Shown here piece by piece: positions 34,312 to 45,186 of a stretch of DNA of 64,000 bases. The translations under genes were made by a program, and so were the position numbers. The stretch comes from Streptomyces albireticuli (lineage in GTDB: Bacteria > Actinomycetota > Actinomycetes > Streptomycetales > Streptomycetaceae): NCBI RefSeq assembly GCF_002192455.1, contig NZ_CP021744.1, positions 5,489,501 through 5,553,500 of the forward strand, written 5' to 3'. Numbering within the stretch: position 1 is the stretch's first letter; every line of letters starts with the position of its first letter. A model generated the notes under the pieces. That model did not search any database, was not told the DNA's origin, and worked only from the letters and a program-made list of their open reading frames with translations.

Positions 34312-35184
34312 TCAGCCCTTGGTGCCGCCCGCGGTCAGCCCGGCGACCAGGTGCCGCTGGGCCAGGAAGAACACGGCGCCGGCCGGGACGGCGATCAGCA
34401 CGGCGGCGGCCGTCATCAGGCCCCACTCGGCCTTCTGCTGGCCGACGAAGGTCTGGAGGCCGACGGCCAGGGTGTAGTGCTCCTCGCTGCTCATGAACTG
34501 GGTGGCGAAGGCGACTTCGCCCCAGGCGGTGATGAAGGAGTAGAAGCCGGTGACGGCCAGGCCGGGCCGGGCGAGCGGCAGGATCAGCCGCCAGAAGGTG
34601 CCGAAGGGGCTCAGCCCGTCCACCCGCCCCGCCTCGTCGATCTCGGCGGGAATGGTGTCGAAGTACCCCTTGAGCATCCAGGCGCAGAACGGCACGGAGA
34701 CCGAGCAGTAGGTCACGATCAGACCGATGTAGGAGTCCAGGAGTTCGAGTTCACCCAAAATGTTGTACAACGGCACGATCAGCACCGCCATCGGGAACAT
34801 CTGAACGACCAGGAAGGTCCACATCAGCGAGCGGTGGCCCGGGAAGCGCATCCGGGAGACGGCGTAGCCCGCGGTCGCCGCGACGAACACGCCGAGCACG
34901 GTGGCGCCCAGGGACACGATCACGGAATTCCCGAACCAGGTCAGGAACTTCGTCTCGCCCAGGATGTGGGTGTAGTTGGACAGCTCGAAGCCGACGAACC
35001 GGGTGGGCTCCTGCCAGCCGTCCCGCCCGCGCAGCGACACGAAGACGACGAAGAGCACCGGGAAGAGGGCGATCAGGCTCGCGACCGCGAGCGTGGTGTG
35101 CAGCGCGACGGACGCGCCGCGCGACCGCTCCCCGCGGGCCTTCGGCGGGCGGGCGGCGGTGCCGAGGGGGCTCTTCGTGCTCAT
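34312..35184 (-). CDS. malG: maltose/maltodextrin ABC transporter permease MalG
   Basis: The inner-membrane permease of the maltodextrin importer, 290 residues, six TM segments. The first TM is 'HTTLAVASLIALFPVLFVVF'. The cytoplasmic EAA loop reads 'EIDEAGRVDGLSPFGTFWRL', the contact for the ATPase. No ATPase gene is present here; in Streptomyces the shared MsiK protein, encoded elsewhere, usually powers such importers. The ATG overlaps the malF stop (ATGA, 35181-35184), so translation is coupled. Confidence 0.93.
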   Translation of the reverse strand: MSTKSPLGTAARPPKARGERSRGASVALHTTLAVASLIALFPVLFVVFVSLRGRDGWQEPTRFVGFELSNYTHILGETKFLTWFGNSVIVSLGATVLGVFVAATAGYAVSRMRFPGHRSLMWTFLVVQMFPMAVLIVPLYNILGELELLDSYIGLIVTYCSVSVPFCAWMLKGYFDTIPAEIDEAGRVDGLSPFGTFWRLILPLARPGLAVTGFYSFITAWGEVAFATQFMSSEEHYTLAVGLQTFVGQQKAEWGLMTAAAVLIAVPAGAVFFLAQRHLVAGLTAGGTKG

Positions 35185-36155
35185 CGGGTGGCCTCCTGGC
35201 GGGCGAGCATCCGGCGGTGGAAGACGGCGAAGACCAGCAGCAGGGAGAGGATGAGGATGCCGTAGGTGGCGGAGCCCGCGTAGTCACGCACGCCCTGGAA
35301 GGCGAGACGGTAGGCGTAGGTCACCAGGATCTCGCTCTCGGAGCTCGCGCCCTGCCCGATCAGCAGGTAGATCACCTGGAACATGTTGAACGTCCAGATG
35401 ACGCCCAGCAGGATCACCGTGCCGCTCACCGGCCGCAGCCCCGGCAGGGTCACGTGCCGGAAGCGCTGCCACGGGGTCGCGCCGTCCATCTCCGCGGCCT
35501 CGTGCAGCTCCCTGGGTATCGCCTGGAGCCCGCCGAGGATCGCCACCATCATGAACGGCACGCCCAGCCATACGTTGACGGCGACCGCCGACACCTTCTG
35601 GAGGGTGCTGTCGCCCAGCCAGTCGACGGGGTCGAGGCCGAGGGTGTTCAGGAAGGCGTTGAAGACGCCGTACTTCTCGTTGAACATCAGGCGCCAGGAG
35701 AACGTGGCGACGAACGCGGGCACCGCCCACGGCAGGATCAGCAGCACCCGGTACAGCGCCCGGAACCGCAGCGGCCGGTTGAGCAGCAGCGCGAGCCCGA
35801 GGCCGATCGTGTAGTGCAGCAGCACACAGCTCGTGGTCCAGACGACGGTCCAGCCCAGCCGTGAGTAGAAGTGGCCCTCCTGTCCGGAGAGCACCTTCCA
35901 GTAGTTGTCCAGGCCGACCGACTTGTACGTCGCCGCGATGTGGTTGACACCGATGGTGCGGCCGACGTTCGCCTCGTTGGCGTCGGTGAAGGACAGATAG
36001 ACGCCGCGGCCCAGCGGATAGCCGACGAGCACGGCCAGGACCACGACCACCGGCAGCACCATGGCCCAGGCGTACCAGTGGGTGTCGAAGGAGCGCTTGG
36101 CCCGGGTGAGGAGACCGGGCGGCGGGCTGCCGGTCTCGGAAACGGCGGTGGTCAT
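35181..36155 (-). CDS. malF: maltose/maltodextrin ABC transporter permease MalF
   Basis: The partner permease of MalG, 324 residues. TM1 is 'WYAWAMVLPVVVVLAVLVGY'. 'LGRGVYLSFTDANEANVG' and a periplasmic loop follow, then five further TMs, and the EAA loop 'ELHEAAEMDGATPWQRFRHV'. It is shorter than E. coli MalF, lacking the large P2 domain, as usual in Gram-positive bacteria. The ATG at 36155 is used; SD is weak (GGACGAAAG). It follows malE by 98 bp, a gap containing a perfect hairpin. Confidence 0.93.
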   Translation of the reverse strand: MTTAVSETGSPPPGLLTRAKRSFDTHWYAWAMVLPVVVVLAVLVGYPLGRGVYLSFTDANEANVGRTIGVNHIAATYKSVGLDNYWKVLSGQEGHFYSRLGWTVVWTTSCVLLHYTIGLGLALLLNRPLRFRALYRVLLILPWAVPAFVATFSWRLMFNEKYGVFNAFLNTLGLDPVDWLGDSTLQKVSAVAVNVWLGVPFMMVAILGGLQAIPRELHEAAEMDGATPWQRFRHVTLPGLRPVSGTVILLGVIWTFNMFQVIYLLIGQGASSESEILVTYAYRLAFQGVRDYAGSATYGILILSLLLVFAVFHRRMLARQEATR

Positions 36156-36188
36156 GGTGGGCGGCTTTCGTCCGGGGCGGATGGAGGA

Positions 36189-36214
36189 CCGGGGGCCCGG
36201 GGGAGGGCCCCCGG
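36189..36214 (-). other. 10-bp hairpin in the malE-malF gap
   Basis: Arms CCGGGGGCCC (36189-36198) and GGGCCCCCGG (36205-36214) are perfect around a 6-nt loop, between malE and malF. Such intra-operon hairpins are thought to keep binding-protein mRNA in excess of permease mRNA, by partial termination or 3' protection. Confidence 0.65.
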
Positions 36215-36253
36215 GCCGGGAAGGAGCGCGGTGAGTCGGGAGGGAAGCCCCGC

Positions 36254-37552
36254 CTACTCGACCGCGTAGTCCTTCAGCAGCGCCGACTTCCACGCCTTGG
36301 CCGTCGCGTCCAGCCCCTCCTTCGGCTCCTCCTTCAGCGTGAGGATCTTCGTGTAGTGCTGGAGCCAGTCGGTGAACAGGTCGCCGCCCTGCGGGATCGG
36401 CGGCCGCGGGTGCGCCTTCGACAGGGCGCCGTAGTACGCGCTGCGCACCGGGTCGGCGAGGACGGCCTGGGAGTAGGCGGACTTACGGGTCGGCAGCACG
36501 CCGATCTCCTTGGAGACGGCCTCCTGCTGGGCGGCCTCGGTCATGAACCGGGTGAAGAGGTAGGAGGCGTCGAAGTTCCTGGACCCGGCGTAGACGACGA
36601 GGTTGTGGCCGCCGACCGGGGCGCCCGCGGTGCCCGTGGAGCCGGCCGGGACGGGCGCGATGCCCAGGTTCTCCTTGGCCTTGTAGGCGTCGCCGCCGAA
36701 GATCTCCTTGGTCGCCCACGGCCCGTCGATGAGCATCGCGAGCTTGCCGTTCTTGAAGTCGGTCTTGAGGGCGTTGTAGCCGTCGGTGCCGGCCGGCTTG
36801 GGCGCGGCACCGGACTTCACCAGGTCGACGGCGGTCTCGATGCCCTTGAGGGACGCGGCGTTGGCGATCGTGATCTTTTTCTGCCCGGCGTCCACCATGT
36901 CGCTCTTCTCGCCGTAGAGGAACGGCAGCGAGTAGTAACTGTCGGGGCTGAGGCCGATGCCGGCGGCGCCCGTCCTGTCCTTGATCTTCTCGGCGGCCTC
37001 CTTGACCGACTTCCAGTCGGCCGGCGGCTTGTCGATGCCCGCCTTCGCGAAGAGCTCCTTGTTGTAGAGCAGTCCGAGGGTGTCGGTCACCTGCGGGACG
37101 CCGTACGTCTTGCCCTGGTACGCGGCGTTCTTCAGGGGGCCTTCGAGGAAGTCGGAGGACTTGTCGAGCGCCGGGGTGCCCGTCAGGTCCTTGAGGTAGC
37201 CGAGCTGGGCGAAGCCGGGGGTCCAGCCGACGTCCGAGCGCAGCACGTCGGGGGCGCCCTTGCCGGTCGACGCGGCGGTCTTGAACTTCTGCTGCGCCTG
37301 GTCGAAGGGCACGTTGACGTACTCGACCTCGATCTTCGGGTACTTCGCCTCGAAGGCCGCGACCAGCTTCTTGAACGCGGGCGCCTCGTTGGTGGCGTCC
37401 GAGGTGTCCCACCAGGTGACCTTGCCGCTCACGCTGCCCGGGTCGTCCGCCGCCTTGGACCCGTCGCCGCCGTCCCCGCCGTCGCTTCCGCACGCGGTCG
37501 CGGTGAGGGCCAGCACGCCGACGAGGGCGGCGACCGATATGCCTCTTCGCAT
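36254..37552 (-). CDS. malE: maltose/maltodextrin-binding lipoprotein MalE
   Basis: The extracellular substrate-binding lipoprotein of the importer, 432 residues. The signal peptide ends at the lipobox 'LALTATACGSDGGDGGDG', with Cys at residue 21 as the lipidation site, then a Gly/Asp linker. The solute-binding fold has 'GKVTWWDTSDATNEAPAFKK', 'KAGIDKPPADWKSVKEAAEK', 'GKLAMLIDGPWATKEIFGGD' and 'PVGGHNLVVYAGSRNFDASY'. The start ATG follows GAGGAGATCCAT. It is the first gene of the minus-strand series and divergent from the amylase gene; the 283-bp gap holds MalR-like palindromes near both promoters. Confidence 0.94.
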   Translation of the reverse strand: MRRGISVAALVGVLALTATACGSDGGDGGDGSKAADDPGSVSGKVTWWDTSDATNEAPAFKKLVAAFEAKYPKIEVEYVNVPFDQAQQKFKTAASTGKGAPDVLRSDVGWTPGFAQLGYLKDLTGTPALDKSSDFLEGPLKNAAYQGKTYGVPQVTDTLGLLYNKELFAKAGIDKPPADWKSVKEAAEKIKDRTGAAGIGLSPDSYYSLPFLYGEKSDMVDAGQKKITIANAASLKGIETAVDLVKSGAAPKPAGTDGYNALKTDFKNGKLAMLIDGPWATKEIFGGDAYKAKENLGIAPVPAGSTGTAGAPVGGHNLVVYAGSRNFDASYLFTRFMTEAAQQEAVSKEIGVLPTRKSAYSQAVLADPVRSAYYGALSKAHPRPPIPQGGDLFTDWLQHYTKILTLKEEPKEGLDATAKAWKSALLKDYAVE

Positions 37553-37627
37553 ATGGATCTCCTCTTCAAAGAGGCCGACCTGTCGCGGGCGGCCCGAGCT
37601 GTGGAGGAAGTTAACAGGCTGAAATCT

Positions 37628-37647
37628 CTTGCGAAAGAGTTTGCAAG
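37628..37647. promoter_or_regulatory. MalR-like operator upstream of malE
   Basis: CTTGCGAA-AGAG-TTTGCAAG is an inverted repeat with seven of eight arm bases matching, about 75 bp before the malE start. CTTGCA/TGCAAG-type half-sites are what Streptomyces MalR/Reg1 is reported to bind. Confidence 0.65.
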
Positions 37648-37695
37648 GAGGGAATCGCGAGATTTCCGGGTTGTAACCGGACCGTGTCCCAAGGG

Positions 37696-37724
37696 TTGAC
37701 CAGGGGGGAGGGGGCTCGTACGGT
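37696..37724 (+). promoter_or_regulatory. promoter of the alpha-amylase gene
   Basis: TTGACC (-35, 37696-37701) and TACGGT (-10, 37719-37724) are separated by 17 bp, close to the vegetative consensus. Transcription would begin near 37731, at the edge of the perfect palindrome GGCAAGTACTTGCC. Confidence 0.7.
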
Positions 37725-37731
37725 CTCGTCC

Positions 37732-37764
37732 GGCAAGTACTTGCCACCGTGCGGGCAATCTTGC
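37732..37764. promoter_or_regulatory. MalR-like operators at the amylase transcription start
   Basis: GGCAAGTACTTGCC (37732-37745) is a perfect 14-bp palindrome; a second, GCAA-TC-TTGC (37755-37764), lies ten bases on. Their place just after the -10 box suits repression of the amylase gene in the absence of maltotriose. MalR is encoded at 31504-32538. Confidence 0.68.
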
Positions 37765-37835
37765 AGAAAGAACCTTCATGGGCCTTGAGGGCATTGCGCG
37801 TTGCCGTAGAGGCCGCTCACCCCCCAGGAGACCCC

Positions 37836-39236
37836 ATGGCTTCCCTCGGCATGCCCGGAATCGCCCGACGAACCCTGGCGGCCGCCGTCGCCCTCGTGGC
37901 GGGCGCGGTGCTCGCGGCCCCCGAGGCGCGGGCGGCACCGGCCTGGGGACAGGGGGACGTCACCGCCGTCCTCTTCGAGTGGAAGTACGCCTCCGTCGCC
38001 AAGGAGTGCGCGGACACCCTGGGCCCGGCCGGCTACGGAGCCGTCCAGGTCTCCCCGCCCCAGGAGCACATCCAGGGCCCGCAGTGGTGGACCTCGTACC
38101 AGCCCGTCGGCTACCGCATCGCCGGCCGGCTCGGCGACCGCGCCGCCTTCGCGGACATGGTCCGCGCCTGCCACACGGCCGGCGTGAAGGTCGTCGCCGA
38201 CGTCGTGATCAACCACATGTCGGCCGGCTCCGGCACCGGTACGGGCGGCTCGGCGTATACGAAGTACGACTACCCCGGCACGTACCAGCGCCAGGACATG
38301 GACGACTGCACCGCCGAGATCACCGACTACCGTGACCGCCGCGACGTCCAGCACTGCGAGCTCGTCGGCCTCGCGGACCTCGACACCGGCGAGGAGTACG
38401 TCCGCGGCCGCATCGCCCAATACCTCGACGACCTGCTCGCCCTGGGCGTCGACGGCTTCCGCGTCGACGCCGCGAAGCACATCCCCACCGAGGACCTCGC
38501 CGCGATCAAGGCCCGGACCGCACGGCCCGGCGTCCTGTGGAAGCAGGAGACCATCTTCGGCGCCGGCGAGGCCGTCCAGCCGGACGAATACCTCCGCAAC
38601 GGCGACGTCCAGGAATTCCGCTACGCCCGCGACCTCAAGCGGGTCTTCCTCGGCGAACGCCTCGCGTACCTCAAGAACTACGGCGAGGGCTGGGGCTACC
38701 TCCCCGGCGGACAGGCCTCCGTGTTCGTCGACAACCACGACACCGAGCGCGGCGGCGACACCCTCACCTACAAGGACGGCTCCGCCTACACCCTGGCCAA
38801 CGTCTTCATGCTCGCCTGGCCCTACGGCTCCCCGGACGTCCACTCCGGCTACGAGTTCACCGACCGCGACGCGGGCCCGCCGAACGGCGGCTCGGTGACG
38901 GCGTGCTGGCGGGACGGCTGGAAGTGCCAGCACAAGTGGCCGGAGATCAGGAGCATGGTGGGCTTCCGCAACGCCGTGCGCGGGACGGCGGTCCGCGACT
39001 GGTGGGACAACGGCTACCAGGCCGTCGCCTTCGGGCGGGGCGACAAGGGCTATGTGGTCGTCAACCACGAGTCGTTCGCGCTCGGGCGCACGTTCCAGAC
39101 GTCGCTGCCGGGAGGGGAGTACTGCGACGTGCAGAGCGGACGGCGGGTGACGGTGGACGGGGGCGGGCGCTTCACGGCGACGGTGGGGGCGGGGGTGGCG
39201 CTGGCGCTGCATGTGGGTGCGCGGGGATGTGGTTAG
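37836..39236 (+). CDS. secreted alpha-amylase (GH13)
   Basis: An extracellular endo-amylase of 466 residues starting starch degradation. The signal peptide is residues 1-36 ('RRTLAAAVALVAGAVLAAPE', cleavage near 'ARA-AP'). GH13 blocks are 'GYGAVQVSPPQEHIQGPQWW', 'VVADVVINHMSAGSG' (I), 'GVDGFRVDAAKHI' (nucleophile Asp, about 210), 'VLWKQETIFGAGE' (acid Glu, about 236) and 'VFVDNHDTERGG' (Asp, about 300). The C-terminal all-beta domain C is present, but no starch-binding CBM20 as in many Streptomyces amylases. SD is CAGGAG, six bases before the ATG. Divergent from malE with MalR-like sites at its promoter. Confidence 0.95.
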   Translation: MASLGMPGIARRTLAAAVALVAGAVLAAPEARAAPAWGQGDVTAVLFEWKYASVAKECADTLGPAGYGAVQVSPPQEHIQGPQWWTSYQPVGYRIAGRLGDRAAFADMVRACHTAGVKVVADVVINHMSAGSGTGTGGSAYTKYDYPGTYQRQDMDDCTAEITDYRDRRDVQHCELVGLADLDTGEEYVRGRIAQYLDDLLALGVDGFRVDAAKHIPTEDLAAIKARTARPGVLWKQETIFGAGEAVQPDEYLRNGDVQEFRYARDLKRVFLGERLAYLKNYGEGWGYLPGGQASVFVDNHDTERGGDTLTYKDGSAYTLANVFMLAWPYGSPDVHSGYEFTDRDAGPPNGGSVTACWRDGWKCQHKWPEIRSMVGFRNAVRGTAVRDWWDNGYQAVAFGRGDKGYVVVNHESFALGRTFQTSLPGGEYCDVQSGRRVTVDGGGRFTATVGAGVALALHVGARGCG

Positions 39237-39317
39237 CGGGGGTTTGTTCCCCAGGCCCGCCCCTTCCCGTAACTGGGGGCTCCGCCCCCAGGCCCCCTGT
39301 CCGCGCTGACGCGCGGT

Positions 39318-39440
39318 GTCCTCAAACGCCGGACGGGCTGGATTTTGCCTCTGCCCGAGGCCGGCTTTCCGCCCGGTTCCGGGCGACAACTCAGCCCGTC
39401 CGAGGGCACCTCCCAGCGGTAGCCGGGGGAGTTCGAGGAC
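39318..39440. repeat. intergenic multi-hairpin repeat element (copy B, with insert)
   Basis: The same outer and inner blocks as copy A (GTCCTCAAACGCCGGACGGG at the left, then CCTCCCAGCGGTAGC and TTCGAGGAC at the right). The central hairpin is split by about 47 bp. It lies in the 325-bp gap 39237-39561, which also holds CTGGGGGCTCCGCCCCCAG (a hairpin) and GGAAGGGGCGGGGCTGGGG; no gene is seen there. Confidence 0.7.
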
Positions 39441-39561
39441 CGGGGTCCGGGCCGGAGCCCCGGTTCGGGAAGGGGCGGGGCTGGGGAAAGGCCCCGCGCA
39501 GCGGCAACCCGCCCCACCCATCCGCACCCGCACCCACCTCCACCCCCGAAGGAGCACACCC

Positions 39562-42120
<2,559 letters not shown>

Positions 42121-42184
42121 AGGGGGCGGTGTACGACGCGGTGAGCGGGACGTTCGCGGTGCCGGGGCGGACGGTGGCGGTGTT

Positions 42185-42213
42185 CCGGGCGGGCTGAAAT
42201 TCAGCCCGCCCGG
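42185..42213. terminator. 14-bp palindromic hairpin (repeat copy C) between convergent genes
   Basis: Arms 42185-42198 and 42200-42213 pair perfectly and include the pullulanase TGA. The core GGGCTGAAATTCAGCCC and the flank GCTTGAGGAC (to 42222) mark it as half of the repeat element seen at 13904. It separates the pullulanase gene from a convergent tetR gene. Confidence 0.72.
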
Positions 42214-42328
42214 CGCTTGAGGACACCGCGCGGAGCGCGGAACGGGGGCCCGGGGGCTTGCCCCCGGTTACGGGAAGGGGCGGGGCTGGGGAAAAGGCCG
42301 CCCGCAGGGCACACCCGGACCGCGAGCC

Positions 42329-43027
42329 TCAGGACGGCCGAACCCCCGCCACCCCCAGCCGCTGCACCAGCTCCGCCAACGGCCCGTCCGCCGGCTCGTC
42401 CACCAGGCTCCGCCGCAGCGTCGCCGCCATCGCCTCGTCATACGCCGCGCTCACCGCCGTCAGCGCCGCGAAGGCGTGCACGAGCTGGAGTTCCAGCTCC
42501 TCGCGGGGGATCCGGCGGCCGTCCAGCCAGAGCAGCGCGGTCGTCTCCGCCAGGGCGATCCAGGAGCGGACGGCCAGCTCCAGCCGGGGCGCGGGGGAGC
42601 GCACCGCGAGGTGGGAGAGCATCTCCTCGTACGCGGCCCGGCGGACGCCGTCGACGACGGCGCAGGCCTGGCCGGAGCCCGCCACCGGGCCGCCGCGCAT
42701 CAGGGCGGCGAAGCCCGTCCCATGCGCCTCGACGAAGTCGAAGAACCGCCGCATCACCCGCAACAGCCGCTCGCCCAGCGGGCCTTCGCGCGGCTCGTCG
42801 AAGAGGCCCGCCAGCTCCTCGGCGGCGCGCCGCAGCGCGGCCTCGTAGAGGCTCTGCTTGCCGGGGAAGTAGTGATAGACGAGCGGCCGGGATATCCCGG
42901 CCGCCGCTGCGATCTCGTCGATGGAGACGTCGTCGGGGCGCCGGTGGCCGAACACGTCGAGAGCGACCGCGATCAACTGCTCGCGACGCTGCTCGACACC
43001 CATCCTGCGGCGGACCCCGTTCCTCAT
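42329..43027 (-). CDS. TetR-family transcriptional regulator
   Basis: A 232-residue repressor-type protein. The DNA-binding part is 'REQLIAVALDVFGHRRPDDV', then the HTH 'SIDEIAAAAGISRPLVYHYF'. 'KQSLYEAALRRAAEELAGLF' and a helical ligand-binding domain with 'RSWIALAETTALLWLDGRRI' follow. The ATG at 43027 ('MRNGVRRRMGVEQ') is used; an upstream ATG (43036) and a downstream one ('MGVEQRREQ') are possible. It is convergent with the pullulanase gene and not obviously linked to a neighbouring target, so its regulon is unknown. Confidence 0.86.
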   Translation of the reverse strand: MRNGVRRRMGVEQRREQLIAVALDVFGHRRPDDVSIDEIAAAAGISRPLVYHYFPGKQSLYEAALRRAAEELAGLFDEPREGPLGERLLRVMRRFFDFVEAHGTGFAALMRGGPVAGSGQACAVVDGVRRAAYEEMLSHLAVRSPAPRLELAVRSWIALAETTALLWLDGRRIPREELELQLVHAFAALTAVSAAYDEAMAATLRRSLVDEPADGPLAELVQRLGVAGVRPS

Positions 43028-43168
43028 GGCGGTCATACTAATGGCAGGCAAGGGGGGTGATCAGCGCCCGGATCGGCCCCGCCCGGAGGCCCGTTCAGGT
43101 CCTGGAAGGGCCCTGAGCAGGACCTCGACGGGTCCGGACGGAGCACTGCGAGCCGGGGGCGCGGGCCC

Positions 43169-45109
43169 TCAGCGCAGCGCCGTCAGCTTCCGGCCGTCCG
43201 TCAGCCGCGCGCTCAGCTCCGTCCGTACGCCCGGCTGGGCCGGGACGGCCAGGAGCGCGCCCGGCGCCGCGCCCTTCACCCCGCCGGCCGCCGCGATCGA
43301 CCGCACCCCGCCGCCGCCCGCCGCGAGGGCGTACCAGGTGCCGCGCGGCGACTTCCACAGGACGCCCGTCAGGATGTGCGGGTCGCGGGCGCCGCAGGCC
43401 GGGGTGTCCTCGGCGCGGGCCACGGTCGAGCTGGGCGCGCCCGGCCGGGCGCCCGGCACCTGGAACGTCGCCAGCACCCGGCTGCCCGGCCCCCGCCAGG
43501 TCTCCGCGCGGGTGCACACCCACTCGGCGCTGCCGGCGCCGCCGGGCAGCGGCTGCGTGGCGAACGGCCAGGCGTTGACCGAGCGGACGCCCTGCGAGCG
43601 TGCGGTCTGGAGGTGGCAGGCGGTGTGTGCCCAACCGGCCCGCGTCGCGGCGCTGTTGACGTCCCGGGGGCCGGCGGGGGTGCCCGTGGTCAGCAGGGCG
43701 GGGGTCAGCTCGCCGAGGTCGGTCACCAGGTGGCCGCCCATCTGGAGCGCGGGCCAGCCGTGGCAGTCGCTCGTGGGGGACGGGCTGAGCGTCGGGTCGG
43801 TCACGCCGTCGTCGGCGAGCCGCAGGGGCTGGGCGGCGGCCTGCGGCTTGAGCAGGTCGCGCACGCCCACCTCGTTCACCCAAGGGGCCGTCAGATAGCG
43901 GACGTTGCTGTCGGCGCGGCCCACCACGACCGCCGTCGCCGCCGCGCCGTCGGCGCCGTCCGCGCGGGCGAAGTCCAGGGCAGCGCCGCCGCTGCCGTCG
44001 CCGTCCTTGGCCTCGGCGTAGCGCACCACGCGCAGGCCGTCGTACAGCACCACGACCGCAGCCTGGCCGACCTCGCCCGCGTACAGCAGCTGGGGCGGGC
44101 CGGCGGCCGGGCCGGTCTGGGTGCCGGGCGTGGCCGTCACCCGGACGGCGGATCCCGGCCGGGCCCAGACGGCGAGCGCCCGGCGCAGCAGCTCCTTGTC
44201 GGTGACGCGGCCGCCGCGCGCGGGCCAGACGGCGAAGCCCGCCCGGTCCGCCCGCTTCCACGCGCCCGGGGCGGCCTTCGTGAGTCTGGCCGGATCCAGG
44301 GCCCGCTCGGCCGCGGCGTTGCGGGTGTAGGGCGGGGCGGCGGCGCCGTCCGGGCCGCCGTCGCCCGGCAGGCCGAGGAGCGTCCCGCACACCACGGCGG
44401 CCGCGAGGGCGGCGAGCGCGGCGCGGGTGTGCTGGCGGCGGCGCATGAGGTCCGTCGGCCGGGCCTGGAGCGAACAGGGGTCGAACTCCATCGACTCCAG
44501 CAGCGAGGCGTCCCGGCTGCCGGCCGGCGCGCGGAGCCCGTCCGCCTCGGCGAGCGCCGCCGCCGTGTCCTCGACGCCGGCCGCCGTCAGCACGTGCCGG
44601 ACGTCGCGGTCGGAGGGCAGCTCCAGGGCGCGCAGGACGTACGCCGCCCGGCCGGGGCCGGAGAGCGTGGCGAGCGCCTGGTCCAGGGCGAGTTCGTCGG
44701 CGCCGCCCGAGCGCGGGAACAGCCGCAGCCCCCACACCTGGGGCAGCAGCGGCGGCAGCTGGCCCGGCTTCGGCAGCTGCCAGCGGCCGCGGGGCCGGCC
44801 CGCCTCCAGGGCGGAGCGCAGCACGCGCAACCGTACATAGGCGTAGCCGGGGTCGGCGGGCGAGCCGTCGGCGCCGCGCGGCGCGGGGACGCTCAGCCCG
44901 GCGAGCTCCGTGGTGCCGACGCGGTTGCGGGGCAGGGCCCGCTGGGCGAGGGCGTGCGCCGTCAGGACGCGGCGGTTGCGGCCCAGGGCCGGCGGCAGGA
45001 CCAGATACCCGAGCCGGACGAGGCGCGGGTAGTGCTCGATGAGCGCGGCCTCCGCCTGCTCGACGTCGACGGGCGGGATGGGCCGGGGGGCTGTCGCTTG
45101 CTGCTCCAC
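43169..45109 (-). CDS. large single-TM protein with sigma-factor-like N-terminus, unknown function (646 aa)
   Basis: 646 residues, GTG start ('VEQQATAPRPIPP'). Residues about 18-190 resemble the helical layout of an ECF sigma factor ('AEAALIEHYPRLVRLGYLVL', later 'ALATLSGPGRAAYVLRALEL'), but no clear region 4 HTH was found. A single TM ('AALAALAAAVVCGTLLGLP', about residues 229-247) is followed by an extracytoplasmic part of about 400 residues. This part has repeated 'LLYAGEVGQAAVVVLYDGLR'-like beta segments and several Cys ('SDCHGWPAL', 'AHTACHLQT', 'AEWVCTRAET', 'TPACGARDPH'). I do not recognise the outer domain. It might be a membrane-tethered signalling protein. Confidence 0.72.
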   Translation of the reverse strand: MEQQATAPRPIPPVDVEQAEAALIEHYPRLVRLGYLVLPPALGRNRRVLTAHALAQRALPRNRVGTTELAGLSVPAPRGADGSPADPGYAYVRLRVLRSALEAGRPRGRWQLPKPGQLPPLLPQVWGLRLFPRSGGADELALDQALATLSGPGRAAYVLRALELPSDRDVRHVLTAAGVEDTAAALAEADGLRAPAGSRDASLLESMEFDPCSLQARPTDLMRRRQHTRAALAALAAAVVCGTLLGLPGDGGPDGAAAPPYTRNAAAERALDPARLTKAAPGAWKRADRAGFAVWPARGGRVTDKELLRRALAVWARPGSAVRVTATPGTQTGPAAGPPQLLYAGEVGQAAVVVLYDGLRVVRYAEAKDGDGSGGAALDFARADGADGAAATAVVVGRADSNVRYLTAPWVNEVGVRDLLKPQAAAQPLRLADDGVTDPTLSPSPTSDCHGWPALQMGGHLVTDLGELTPALLTTGTPAGPRDVNSAATRAGWAHTACHLQTARSQGVRSVNAWPFATQPLPGGAGSAEWVCTRAETWRGPGSRVLATFQVPGARPGAPSSTVARAEDTPACGARDPHILTGVLWKSPRGTWYALAAGGGGVRSIAAAGGVKGAAPGALLAVPAQPGVRTELSARLTDGRKLTALR

Positions 45110-45186
45110 GATCCGTAGAACGAGTGAATGGTGAGATGGTCACCTCACCCCTGTGGGGGCGTACTTCCTACGGGCCCGCGCCGGTG

